NCBI RefSeq assembly: GCF_000744455.1
Contig: NZ_JQLY01000001.1
Span: 434,001-498,000, forward strand
Length of the DNA stretch: 64,000 nucleotides
Direction: 5' to 3'
Source of the DNA: Methanobacterium sp. SMA-27
Lineage (GTDB): Archaea; Methanobacteriota; Methanobacteria; Methanobacteriales; Methanobacteriaceae
Of the stretch, positions 27,242 to 37,252 are shown piece by piece. Numbering within the stretch: the stretch's first letter is position 1; every line of letters starts with the position of its first letter. The notes beneath the pieces are model-generated. The model saw only the letters and a program-made list of their open reading frames with translations. It had not been told where the DNA came from and did not search any database. Made by a program: the position numbers and the translations under genes.

Positions 27242-27428
27242 AGAGTTTTTTTATACATTAAATCAAATAACAATACCAATGAAATATTTATTATGAGCTA
27301 ATTTAAGAATTGGATGCTTTTAAAGTTATATCTACATTGGGAAATATTATTTTTTTGGACACTGAATTATTGTTTTGTAAAAATAAAAATTAATAGATTA
27401 AATTACATAATAATTAATGTGAATAGTT

Positions 27429-29617
27429 ATGTCCAAAGGAAAAATTCTAATTGTTGAAGATGAGAGCATAGAAGCATTAGATATTAAGCATGCTTTAGAA
27501 TCATTTGGATACGAAGTTCCCAATATAGCAACCAGTGGCGAAGATGCTGTAGAACTAGCATTGGATATTAAGCCAGATCTGATTTTAATGGACATAATAT
27601 TGAAAGGAAATACCGATGGCATAGCTGCTGCAGCCAAGATTAAAGAATTAAATATCCCTGTAATTTACTTGACAGCATATTCTGAAGAATCTAAAGTTAA
27701 TAGGGCCCTCCTTACCGAGCCTTATGGATATATTATAAAACCCTTCGATCGAAACGAACTTAAATATACGATTGAACTGGCAATCTACAAGAATAAAATG
27801 GAAATGGAATTGAAGATCAGCGAAGAAAAATATAGAAGGCTAGCTGAAAATTCAAAGGATATGATTTACGTAATGTCGATACCCGATGGAAATTATCAGT
27901 ATGTAAATCCAGCCGTTGAAAAAATAACAGAATTCTCTCCTGAAGAATTTTATAAATCAACTCGGCTATTAAAGAGTTATATTCATCCTGATCATAAAAA
28001 TTACTACAAGAAAACATGGAAAAAACTCTTAAATGGCGAAACACAGTCTGCATATGAATATAAAATAGTTACCAAATCTGGCAAAGAAAAATGGTTAAAC
28101 CAACGTAACACTATTATAACAGATAATGAAGGTAACCCTATAGCCATTGAGGGAACTGTAACAGACATTACTAAACGAAAAGAAATAGAGGAAGGTTTAA
28201 AAAAGAGAGAAATGGATTTTAACATCGAAAACAAGAAACTTCTCCGTGCTCAAAGAGTTGCTAAAATTGGTATTTGGGAAAATGATTTATCAACCAATGA
28301 TCTTCTATGGTCTGAAGAAATGTATAGAATCATGGGTTTTGAACCGAATACACCTGTAAATTTAGTTGATGTTACTAAATTATTCCCTACAAAGGAATTT
28401 AAACGTTTCCAACAAGCTGTAGATGCTGCAATAAATAAAAACTCACCATACAGTATTGATTCAAAATAAACAAGAAAGATGGAACATTAATTTATATTCA
28501 TGACGAAGGAGAAATTATCCGTAACCTTGAGGGCAAGCCTATATCAATGTTTGGAACAACTCAAGATATTACTGAACGCAAACTAGCTGAAAAATCTTTA
28601 AAGGAAAGTGAATCTAAATTCTGAAACCTGGTTGAGACAACTCCCGATATGATATGGGAAATTGATACACAAGGGATCTTCACATACATAAGTCCTCAAT
28701 CTAATTCTATTTTAGGATGGTCACCACAGCAGGTTATTGGAAAAAGTATTTTTTCAATGATAAGACAGGAACATATACAAAAAATCAAAAAGTCATTCCA
28801 GACCCATATTGAAGGGACAAAGAAATTTAATGTACTTGAAGTTCCTGCAGAACATAGAAACGGTAGACATATTGTTATAGAAATCCATTCTGCAAAAGTT
28901 ACAGATGATAATGGAAAGATTAAAGGATTTCAGGGAATCGCTAGGGATATAACAGAAAAAACAATTGCAACAAATAAATTGAAAACATCTATTAAAGAGA
29001 AAGACATTCTACTTCAAGAAATACATCATAGAGTAAAAAATAATATGCAGATCATATCTAGTCTTTTGAATCTTCAGATTAAATATATTAAAGATGATGA
29101 AGCTATAGATGTGCTTAAAGAAAGTCAGAATAGAGTTAAATCAATGGCCATGATACATGAAAAACTCTATCAGTCAAATGATTTTACAAGGATTAATCTA
29201 ACAGAATATATTGAAAGTTTGGTTAAAGGATTGTTTTATTCATATTCTATTGACCAAGAAGAAATATCCTCAATTATTAATGTAGATAATGTAAGGTTAA
29301 ATATTGAAACAGCAGTACCATGTGGTCTCATAATAAATGAACTTGTATCAAATAGTCTTAAACATGGATTTTCCAATGGGGAGAATGAAGAAGTCTACAT
29401 TTCATTAAAGTTCATTGATGATAAATATGAGTTAATTATTGGAGATAATGGGATTGGGTTTCCTTCAAACATTGATTTTAAAAAAACAGATTCTTTAGGC
29501 TTGCAACTAGTGAATAATCTAGTAGGTCAAATTGATGGAGAAATTGAGTTAGATAACAGAAACGGAACAGAATTCAAAATAGTTTTCAACGAACTAAAAT
29601 ATAAATCAAGAATATAA
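27429..29617 (+). pseudogene. Hybrid sensor kinase (REC-PAS-PAS-PAS-HisKA_2-HATPase) with two lesions
   Basis: The N-terminal response-regulator domain (DESIEALD, phosphoacceptor in [10 protein letters not shown] in IIKPF) is followed by PAS domains near residues 140-255 and 270-380, then a third after 28640. The C-terminus has the HisKA_2 dimerisation box with H in EIHHRVKNNMQI and an ATPase domain (NELVSNSLKHG, GDNGIGFP). The frame breaks at 28463-28466, where adding one A to AAAA restores ...SIDSKINKKDG. In the restored frame a TGA at 28622-28624 interrupts SKF-NLVETTPD, perhaps from CGA. Two lesions of different kinds make true decay likely. Full length would be about 729 aa. Methanobacteria have many such kinases. 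Confidence 0.85.
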
Positions 29618-29624
29618 AAAAAAA

Positions 29625-30260
29625 TCATTGAATTTTAACACCATCTAATATGATTTTGTTATTATAAAGGATATATGATAGTGTTATAACCCATATCATG
29701 AATAAAAAGATGGTAATTCTCTCAAATAACCCTCCAAAGCCATTATTACTTGCAAGTGAAATAGCACCAGCTCCTCCTGAAAGTAAAATCAATATAGATG
29801 TTGCATAAGAATACCAGGTAAATATTTTCATTTTAGAATATTTTTTAAAACTTAATCCAATAAGTAATATTGATATTATTGTTAATGCAGCTGTTATTCC
29901 CGATAATAGTATGTGAAGAGTACCATATAATGTAGCGGGAGTACCTCTCGGATCTTGTGTAAAAACAAGTACCAATAACCCAAGAATTCCTATAATGACC
30001 AGCATGATTGTGGCACTATTATATTTTTTACTATTAATGTTGCTATCAAGATATGCTCCTGAACCAAAGATTAAGAGAGATATGTTATAAAAGCCAAAGA
30101 GAATGTCTAGTAAAATTTTATTTGGAGCATTGGCCATTGTAAGTTCGCTTATAGCATTATAAAGGGCACTATAATCATGTCTAATTGCCCCACCAATAAA
30201 AACTGCTATTATATACACTAACGGTCCAATAATTCCAAATAGTGGATAAATTTTTTTCAT
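29625..30260 (-). CDS. DUF998 membrane protein
   Basis: About 211 aa with six membrane segments. The IRHDYSALYNAISELT segment after the first helix and the DPRGTPATLYGTLHILLSG segment are typical of DUF998. Function is unknown. The ATG at 30260 has GGAG six bases upstream and is chosen over 30272. It is convergent with the broken kinase gene, with only seven bases between. Confidence 0.88.
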   Translation of the reverse strand: MKKIYPLFGIIGPLVYIIAVFIGGAIRHDYSALYNAISELTMANAPNKILLDILFGFYNISLLIFGSGAYLDSNINSKKYNSATIMLVIIGILGLLVLVFTQDPRGTPATLYGTLHILLSGITAALTIISILLIGLSFKKYSKMKIFTWYSYATSILILLSGGAGAISLASNNGFGGLFERITIFLFMIWVITLSYILYNNKIILDGVKIQ

Positions 30261-30349
30261 TGTATACTCCATTTGATGATGTTAAGAATTTGTTTATAGT
30301 TAAAGTATTAATTTAATATATTTTTAGTTAGATATAAAACATTTAAATA

Positions 30350-32335
30350 TTAGGTTAATTTACGATATCTTTGGAGTGCTCCTGTTTCATTAGCTATTTC
30401 TAATCCCTTTTGTATTAACTGTAGATCAGATATTATCCAGTTAATAATTTGATCTAGGTCAGTAACTTCAATATTGCCATATCCCTTTGAAAAATTATTT
30501 AAAGATATCTTTAAAGGTTTTAAATCGCCATTTAAAAAATTTTCAATGTTATGGAGCATATTTTTTATTTCAACAAACTTAGATTCAAAATTTGCTGATA
30601 CATCCTCATTTTTATTAAATATTGCAGATAAAGCAAGTAAATCTGCAGCCAATTTATTATTTGAAGCTATAATCTCCTGATATAACTCTAGATCGTCGTT
30701 TATATCTTTATAGGAATCTTCTAATTTTTTAACTGCTGCTTCTAAATTATTTTCCTCTTTCATATAATTATTAAAGCATTTAGAGACTTTCTTATTATTA
30801 ATTTTCTTTTTAAATGCCATTAAAATTTGATTAGCAGTATTTATATTGAACTGAATTGTACGAAACAATTGATTTGGTAGATTTACATTAACTCTGCTGG
30901 GTAAAATAATGTATGCACATATAAATGCAATAATCCCGCCTAAAGCAATATCTACTAATCTTGATATTGCATTATCGAATACAGTTCCAGTTGGCCATAT
31001 TAAAACTATGAACACAGTAATCGCCATCACAGAAAATCCCATATAATTAGGATAGAAAGCTCTAAATAAAAATAGCATAATAAAAGCTAGCCAAATTAAT
31101 AAATTATGTGGAAATATGAATGAAAAAATTATAGCCAATATTATGGCAAATAAATTAAATCCAACCCTTGAAATTAAATTATCAACTGTACTCGAGATAT
31201 CGGGTTTTAAAATGATCAAAACGCCCATTGTTATCCAAACTGCGCTTCTTTCTCGGGTTAAATATACAAAAATTAGTGAAATAGTAATTGCTATAGTAAA
31301 CCGGATTGCATGGCGAATATATAGATTGTTTAAATGAAAATTAGCATCCAAAACTTCTCTAAGAGATTTTTTATATGCTTTTATTACTTTCTTCTCCCTT
31401 CCCCAGTCCCCAGATAGTATTGTATTGCTTTCAAAAAGGATATCCCGGATACCATGAGAAATATCCATTACAGTTTCACTATTGTCACTATTTTTTACAA
31501 ATTGTGATTCAAGAGTTAAAAGTTCGGTATCTATAGCACTCAAATTGACTGGACCTTTATCATTATTGAAATGATCTCCAATTTTAAAAGCAAATTCATC
31601 TGAATGATTTAAAAAGTTATTGAAGTATTTATGTTGTTTAGGAGTTAATCTTGCAACAATAAGATTGCTGTATTTCCTTAAAATTTTAAAGTAACTTCCA
31701 AATTTAAAAATATTAATATAATCCATACGAAGCGGAATATCAGATAAAATATTTTTTACAGAAAAAATATTTTGAATATTTGTCTCAGGATTGAATCCTA
31801 TTGTTACCATTTTACGAATTTTCTTCTTTTCAAACCATATCTTAGGAATAAAAAGCACAGATGCAACTAAATAGGATAATAATGCATATATTGTCCAATC
31901 GAAAGTATTAGATTGATTATTAACCAATAATACTGCTAAAAAATATATTAAAAAGAATGTAAAACCCAAAGAGCCTTCAACGCTTCCAAAAATGTAGAGT
32001 GAAATACCGAAAAAGGCCCAAATAACAGTAAAGAATATAAATATTCCAATATTTGAAAGAGATAACGATGCACTAACAAAAGCCAGCACAGTCATAAAAA
32101 ACCCTAAAAATGTTAAAATAGCGACTTTTCTAAGTGGGAGTGAAGTTTCAATTATTATTGTAGCTATAAGAGTTACAAACATTATGGCCATTATTCCATT
32201 ATCCAAACCCATAAATTTGGCAACTATGGCTGCAATGATCATTAAAAAAATAGCCCTGAAGGCTTGTCCCCATTGAGGTCTGCCTTTTGGTTTTGAAAGT
32301 CTTTTAAATCTATTCCAAAATCCTTTTTTCTTCAA
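30350..32335 (-). CDS. FUSC-family transporter-like membrane protein
   Basis: 661 aa. Two blocks of about six membrane helices (residues ~25-170 and ~345-480) each precede a cytoplasmic helical part. The second block carries the conserved FUSC-like RHAIRFTIAITISLIF...AVWITMGVLIILKP region. This fits the fusaric acid resistance / aromatic acid exporter family. The substrate is unknown. It stands alone with AT-rich sequence on both sides. Confidence 0.88.
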   Translation of the reverse strand: MKKKGFWNRFKRLSKPKGRPQWGQAFRAIFLMIIAAIVAKFMGLDNGIMAIMFVTLIATIIIETSLPLRKVAILTFLGFFMTVLAFVSASLSLSNIGIFIFFTVIWAFFGISLYIFGSVEGSLGFTFFLIYFLAVLLVNNQSNTFDWTIYALLSYLVASVLFIPKIWFEKKKIRKMVTIGFNPETNIQNIFSVKNILSDIPLRMDYINIFKFGSYFKILRKYSNLIVARLTPKQHKYFNNFLNHSDEFAFKIGDHFNNDKGPVNLSAIDTELLTLESQFVKNSDNSETVMDISHGIRDILFESNTILSGDWGREKKVIKAYKKSLREVLDANFHLNNLYIRHAIRFTIAITISLIFVYLTRERSAVWITMGVLIILKPDISSTVDNLISRVGFNLFAIILAIIFSFIFPHNLLIWLAFIMLFLFRAFYPNYMGFSVMAITVFIVLIWPTGTVFDNAISRLVDIALGGIIAFICAYIILPSRVNVNLPNQLFRTIQFNINTANQILMAFKKKINNKKVSKCFNNYMKEENNLEAAVKKLEDSYKDINDDLELYQEIIASNNKLAADLLALSAIFNKNEDVSANFESKFVEIKNMLHNIENFLNGDLKPLKISLNNFSKGYGNIEVTDLDQIINWIISDLQLIQKGLEIANETGALQRYRKLT

Positions 32336-32674
32336 TTAAAATCTCCAATATCTTTTTCTGAATAGGATTTTCATTTTTATTATTATTATAACTTTCTAAC
32401 AAAATTAGATGATTTTAAGGGCAGAATAATCATGATACAATTATATATCTTGTTATGAAATATATTTTATTAATTGTAAACTTTAAAATTAGCTTTGAGG
32501 GTAAATAAAATATTATATAATGATTTTTAAACTTTAAGTAAATTATATCAATTCCTTTCAATATAATATAAATTATTCATACTATCCATTATTCTAAATT
32601 GGATATGGTTAGATCTAAATTTCATAATTACCAGTTTGTTTATATTTTATCATCCATTTAGTGGAGGAAATTTT
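32336..32674. other. Intergenic region between divergent genes
   Basis: About 340 AT-rich bases between the FUSC gene and a ferredoxin gene. Only promoter-like tracts are seen. No gene or repeat was found. Confidence 0.4.
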
Positions 32675-33490
32675 ATGAAAAGAGATATTATAAAGATCAA
32701 TGAAGAGAAGTGCATTGGTTGTGGGGACTGTATTCCTGGCTGTCCTGAGGGTGCTTTACAAATTATTGATGGAAAGGCAAAACTGGTTAGTGATTTATTC
32801 TGTGATGGTTTAGGAGCATGTATTGGAACATGTCCACAAGATGCCATAGAAATTGAGCAGAGAGAAGCTGAGCCATACGTTGAACGTAATGTAATGAATA
32901 ATGTTATCAAAGAGGGGCCTAATGTAATAAAGGCTCATTTAAAGCACCTTAACGATCATAATCAAATTGATTATCTTAATCAGGCCATTAATTTTTTAAA
33001 AGATAAAAATATTGAAATTCCCGACTATGAAAGTGAAAAAACATTTACTTGTGGTTGTCCAGGTTCGATGGAAACAGATTTAACTAATAATCAAGCTCAA
33101 AATGATAAACGTGTTAACCTTAGAGGAGAACTTCGAAACTGGCCAGTACAACTGCAGCTTATAAATCCTAACGCTCCTTATTTAAAAAATTCTAATCTTT
33201 TAATTGCAGCAGACTGTGCACCCTTTGCTTATGCAAATTTCCATCAGAAATTTTTGAAAGATAAAATTTTGATCATACTATGCCCCAAACTGGATAAGAC
33301 AATAGAACAGTATGTTGATAAGTTAGCAGAAATTTTTAGTAAACAAAATATAAAATCCATATCTATTGTACATATGGAAGTACCATGCTGTTCTGGTATT
33401 GAAGTAATTGTGCAAAGGGCACTTAAAAAAGCTCAGAAAAATATAATTATTAAGGATTACACAATTTCCATAAATGGAGAAATAATATAA
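32675..33490 (+). CDS. Ferredoxin-domain protein, 4Fe-4S with C-terminal Cys-containing domain
   Basis: About 271 aa. The N-terminal ~65 residues are a two-cluster ferredoxin (CIGCGDCIPGCPEGAL and CDGLGACIGTCPQDAI). The remainder has further cysteines (TCGCPGS, ADCAPF, EVPCCSGIE) and a Rossmann-like pattern (NSNLLIAADCAP, DKILIILCPKLD). It matches the conserved ferredoxin-like iron-sulfur proteins of anaerobes that have an ATP-independent electron-carrying role. Function is not established. The ATG at 32675 has GTGGAGGAA upstream; the track of earlier ATG is not used. Confidence 0.88.
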   Translation: MKRDIIKINEEKCIGCGDCIPGCPEGALQIIDGKAKLVSDLFCDGLGACIGTCPQDAIEIEQREAEPYVERNVMNNVIKEGPNVIKAHLKHLNDHNQIDYLNQAINFLKDKNIEIPDYESEKTFTCGCPGSMETDLTNNQAQNDKRVNLRGELRNWPVQLQLINPNAPYLKNSNLLIAADCAPFAYANFHQKFLKDKILIILCPKLDKTIEQYVDKLAEIFSKQNIKSISIVHMEVPCCSGIEVIVQRALKKAQKNIIIKDYTISINGEII

Positions 33491-33603
33491 AAAACAGGTT
33501 AATCATCAATAAATTGAGCGAATTAAAACTTTTGATAATGTAATACTAATTTTTAAAATAAATATTTTTTTTATTAAGAGCTTACTATAATGGAACGGGA
33601 TTG

Positions 33604-35298
33604 TTAATTTTTTGGAGAAATATCTGCAGATGGTGAATTCAATGTATTCAATGGATCATCCAATTCCTCTTCGGGTTCTAAATAGATTATGTTACTTTCA
33701 AAATCTATTTCATTGCTGTTATGGGTAACTATTATAATGGTCTTGTCAGTTTTAAGTTCATCAATTACCTGGTTGATAGATTCCCTCGAATCTTTATCTA
33801 TGGATTTTGTTACTTCATCTAAAAGTATAATTGGCGAATTTTTCAAGACGGCCCTTGCAAGTGCTATTTCCTGCTTTTCACCACTTGAAAGCATTAATCC
33901 ATCTTCTCCCACTTCAGTATCATATTTATTTGGTGTACTTTCAATGAATTCATGTATTTTAACTAGTTTTGAAACCCTTATGATTTCTTCCTTTCCTGCA
34001 TCTAAATTACCAATTTTAATGTTTTCATATATGGAACCATCAAACATGTATGGATCTGAAAAGATCATGGAGATATTTTTTATTAATCCATCTCTTTTAA
34101 TTTCTACAATATCTTGTCCATCTACTTTAATGCTACCTTTTTCAATAGGATAAAGTAAGCAGATTAGTTTGAGTATTGTACTCTTTCCTGAGCCATTGTC
34201 TCCTACAATATAATTTAAACCATTTTTAAATGTTGCATTAAACCCTTTTAGAATGTATCTGTTATCATATGAAAACCAGACATCGTCAAATTTTATTTCT
34301 CCATTGGTAATAGTAATCTCTCTATCCAAACCTTTTTCAGGTTCCATATCCATAACTTCTTTAATCCTATCAAAGGCAGGTAATGAACTTTTATAGGAAG
34401 TCCATATACCAGATAACTGGGAAATTGGTGAGAAAAATATTGAAGTGTATGAAAGGAAAGCTGTGAATGTTCCAAGGCTAATAGACCCGTCTAGTACCAT
34501 GTAACCACCAAAGGTAATTAGTAAAACTATTGGGACTCCCAGTATTAATGAACTTAATGAAGAATTTAACGAGGAAGTTTTGGTATAATTTATAGAAATT
34601 CCATAATAATTATCCATTTGATTAGTTAATCTATTTTGGGACCATTTTTCCAGATTAAATACTTTTACAAGAGGTATTATCGAAAGATTTTCCTTTAAAA
34701 AGGAATAGATTGAAGCATTAATTTCCAAAAAAGCTTTTTGTATAGCTTCCATTTTATTTCCAAATATAGTTGATGATAGTAAAAATAATGCAACCGGACT
34801 CATAACAATAAGGGCTAACTGATAGCTGAGTGTTAGCATTATCACAAAAGGAACAATTATACTAACTATGCTCATAAAAAACTGTGGTAGTATTCTAACA
34901 GGGATATTTATTGCAATCTGTGTGTTACCCATTATACGGGTTATCATATCTCCTACTTTGATGTTTTGGGTACTTTTTAGTGATGCGAATTGAACGACAT
35001 TAAATGCATTTTCAGATACTTCCTTTAACAACACTAAACTTAATTTTCCAGATACATAACTGTTAAAATAACTTGAAATTGCTGATATAATATACATTCC
35101 AATGATTCCAATAATAATGTAGATGAATAGATCGAGCATTCGTGCAATAAATACTTGATCAACAAGGGCTCTTATCAGTAAAGGACTAATAAATGAGAAT
35201 AATAATGTTGAAAAGCCTAGAGCAAATATGAGTACTAAAGTTAAAATATGTGGTTTCATAAATTTACTGAAGAAAAATTTGAAACTATCTTTGAACAT
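33604..35298 (-). CDS. ABC exporter, fused permease-ATPase
   Basis: About 564 aa. Residues ~15-300 are six membrane helices of an ABC type-1 exporter; the rest is the ATPase, with Walker A VGDNGSGKST, signature LSSGEKQ (one residue different from the usual LSGGQ), Walker B PIILLDEVT and the switch histidine in VTHNS. There is no N-terminal peptidase (C39) domain. Such half-transporters act as dimers and export peptides, lipids or drugs. A Cys/Trp-rich 54-aa peptide gene sits 157 bases upstream on the same strand, so peptide export is a good hypothesis. The start is uncertain among TTG 35322, ATG 35319 and ATG 35298. Confidence 0.9.
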   Translation of the reverse strand: MFKDSFKFFFSKFMKPHILTLVLIFALGFSTLLFSFISPLLIRALVDQVFIARMLDLFIYIIIGIIGMYIISAISSYFNSYVSGKLSLVLLKEVSENAFNVVQFASLKSTQNIKVGDMITRIMGNTQIAINIPVRILPQFFMSIVSIIVPFVIMLTLSYQLALIVMSPVALFLLSSTIFGNKMEAIQKAFLEINASIYSFLKENLSIIPLVKVFNLEKWSQNRLTNQMDNYYGISINYTKTSSLNSSLSSLILGVPIVLLITFGGYMVLDGSISLGTFTAFLSYTSIFFSPISQLSGIWTSYKSSLPAFDRIKEVMDMEPEKGLDREITITNGEIKFDDVWFSYDNRYILKGFNATFKNGLNYIVGDNGSGKSTILKLICLLYPIEKGSIKVDGQDIVEIKRDGLIKNISMIFSDPYMFDGSIYENIKIGNLDAGKEEIIRVSKLVKIHEFIESTPNKYDTEVGEDGLMLSSGEKQEIALARAVLKNSPIILLDEVTKSIDKDSRESINQVIDELKTDKTIIIVTHNSNEIDFESNIIYLEPEEELDDPLNTLNSPSADISPKN

Positions 35299-35455
35299 AA
35301 TTTTCACTTGTACAGACATCAATTATACTTTTTTTATTCATCTATGAAAATAAGAAAAAATTGAATGTTAATTTCAGTAATATGAAAATATAAAGAGATA
35401 GAATTAAATTCAATTTAAATTAATCATATTTGACAAAAATCTAATAAAATTAAAT

Positions 35456-35620
35456 CTACCAACTAAATGGACACCACCATTTACCGTAGCTTGAGCAGTT
35501 AACTCTGTCGCATGCCCATCCATTTACAGTACCGGCAGATTGTGCAGACATTTTACATCCTAATGAGTTACTACCGCTTTTTAAATTTAGTGAATTACCC
35601 ATTCCAATTGCATCTTCCAT
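35456..35620 (-). CDS. 54-aa Cys/Trp-rich peptide, candidate exported RiPP-like precursor
   Basis: The peptide begins MEDAIGMGNSLNL and ends GKWWCPFSW. The N-terminal half is Ser/Gly/Asn-rich and leader-like. The C-terminal half holds cysteines at 37, 42 and 50 (a fourth at 22) and tryptophans at 35, 48, 49 and 54. AAAGGGGGAA is an ideal ribosome binding site, and a TATA box lies at 35667-35675. The gene precedes an ABC exporter on the same strand. This layout is that of a small secreted or ribosomally modified peptide with its own exporter. No modification enzyme is adjacent, and the transporter has no leader peptidase domain. It is not recognised as a named family. Confidence 0.7.
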   Translation of the reverse strand: MEDAIGMGNSLNLKSGSNSLGCKMSAQSAGTVNGWACDRVNCSSYGKWWCPFSW

Positions 35621-36114
35621 GTTATAATTCCCCCTTTAATAGTCTAATTATACAATGATTATAGATATATATAAATATATAAACTTTTACATATTAATTT
35701 ATAAATTAATAATAATAATGTTCAAAATAATAACTACTAATCCTTTAAAACCATAAATGTAATTAAAAAAGCAAATAATTCCATTTACATATGTTTTTAT
35801 ATTTTAAACTTTAAATATGGATTAATATTTATTTTATGAATAGTATATTAACTAAAAGTAGTCAATTTACACTTTGAATTATTTTTGGAGGTATTGTAAT
35901 TATTTAAATGTATAATAATAAAATTTATTGAGAATAATGCTTTGGATTAATGTTAATTTTTGCAAGTTGTATTTTTGAGGGTTGTTGGACCATGGTTATC
36001 AGTAATGCACAGTAATAATTGCAGATTAAAAAGTAAAACCTATATATCATGAATAAACATAACAAATAAATAATTATAATTATAAATAATAATAAATTAT
36101 TAAAGGTGATTTGA
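35621..36114. other. Divergent intergenic region, 494 bases
   Basis: Very AT-rich. It contains the promoter of the 54-aa peptide gene on the left and, on the right, TATA-like tracts and the AAAGGTGAT ribosome binding site of the CBS regulator. No further gene was found. Confidence 0.5.
35667..35675 (-). promoter_or_regulatory. TATA box of the 54-aa peptide gene
   Basis: On the minus strand the sequence reads TTTATATAT. It is about 47-55 bases before the ATG at 35620, so transcription would begin near 35645 and the leader would be about 25 bases, just enough for the GGGGG ribosome binding site. Confidence 0.55.
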
Positions 36115-36993
36115 ATGCTCACATCCGTCCAGAAGGAAATATTACAGAGCTTGATAAATTTGTACAGGAATGCAGATGCCTCCATTAAGGGAGAAGAAAT
36201 TGCAGAGATTATGAACCGTAATCCTGGCACAATAAGAAATCAGATGCAGTCTTTAAGAAGTTTAGGTCTTGTAAAAGGTGTTCCGGGCCCTAGGGGAGGT
36301 TATAAGCCTACTATTAAAGCATATCACACCTTGAATATCCAAGCATCTGATAATCAAACATTAGTTCCAATTTATAGAGATGGAAAAAAGGTTAAAGATA
36401 TAACTGTCTCCCAAATTGAATTTACAAGTATAACTCACCCGGGAGAATGTGAAGCAGCAATAAAAGCTGTAGGAAACATTAAATACCTTGATCTTGGGGA
36501 TGAAATCAGGATAGGTCCAACACCTGTCAACAAACTTGTTGTGGATGGTGTTGTTGTTGGAAGGGATGATATGGATAATATTCTTCTTTTAGATACTACT
36601 GCAATAAGAAGCATACCAAAAAAGACAGTTCTTGAAGTTGCTACCATAGATCTAATCAAACTTGATGGATCTGACAGTATAAAAAAGGCTGCAAAGATAT
36701 TAACGGATAAAGATATTGAGGGTGCGCCTGTGATTGAAGATGGACATGTTATTGGAATTTTAACACTATCCGATATAACCAGAGGTATTGCAGAAAGTAA
36801 AGAAAATCGCACTGTTTCTAATGTAATGTCCAAACATATCATAACAGTTGAAAAGGATGTTATGATTGCAGATGCTATTGAAATGATGAATAAAAATAAA
36901 ATAGGAAGACTAATTGTTGTAGACGAAGATGTGAATCCAATTGGTATAGTTACAAGAACAGATTTACTTGATCAAATAGCGGGACTCAGATAA
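36115..36993 (+). CDS. HTH-CBS-domain regulatory protein
   Basis: 292 aa. The N-terminal ~75 residues are a winged helix-turn-helix (GEEIAEIMNRNPGTIRNQMQSLRSLGLVKGVPGPRGGY). A ~90-residue linker domain follows. The last ~115 residues are two CBS repeats (each ending in VIGILTLSDI, IGIVTRTDLL), which bind adenine nucleotides such as AMP or ATP. It is a common methanogen family thought to sense energy charge or SAM and regulate transcription. The AAAGGTGAT ribosome binding site is strong. Confidence 0.92.
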   Translation: MLTSVQKEILQSLINLYRNADASIKGEEIAEIMNRNPGTIRNQMQSLRSLGLVKGVPGPRGGYKPTIKAYHTLNIQASDNQTLVPIYRDGKKVKDITVSQIEFTSITHPGECEAAIKAVGNIKYLDLGDEIRIGPTPVNKLVVDGVVVGRDDMDNILLLDTTAIRSIPKKTVLEVATIDLIKLDGSDSIKKAAKILTDKDIEGAPVIEDGHVIGILTLSDITRGIAESKENRTVSNVMSKHIITVEKDVMIADAIEMMNKNKIGRLIVVDEDVNPIGIVTRTDLLDQIAGLR

Positions 36994-37252
36994 GGATACT
37001 TAATAATTGTTATAGTACAATTTCTAAATTACTGATACATCTGAAAATATTAATTTTAAATACTCTATGTATCAAAATACTCTTATCAATCCATTTTAAT
37101 AAAATTAATTTTAAATTATATTCTTATTTTATTATTCAATCAAGTTAGAATTTTTAAATTAACGATATTTAGATTAATAATATGGATGAAAAACGAAAAT
37201 ATTCCATATAATCACATAAAATTAAGGTTGTGAAAAACTGAAAATAGAGCAA

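Noticed and set aside
28622..28624. In-frame TGA in the kinase as a selenocysteine or recoded codon
   Set aside because: It lies at a position normally filled by Arg or a similar residue in a PAS linker, in a gene that also has a frameshift. No stem-loop for recoding was seen.
35325..35455. A second small peptide or modification gene between the 54-aa peptide and the exporter
   Set aside because: The gap of about 130-157 bases has no frame with a ribosome binding site on either strand.
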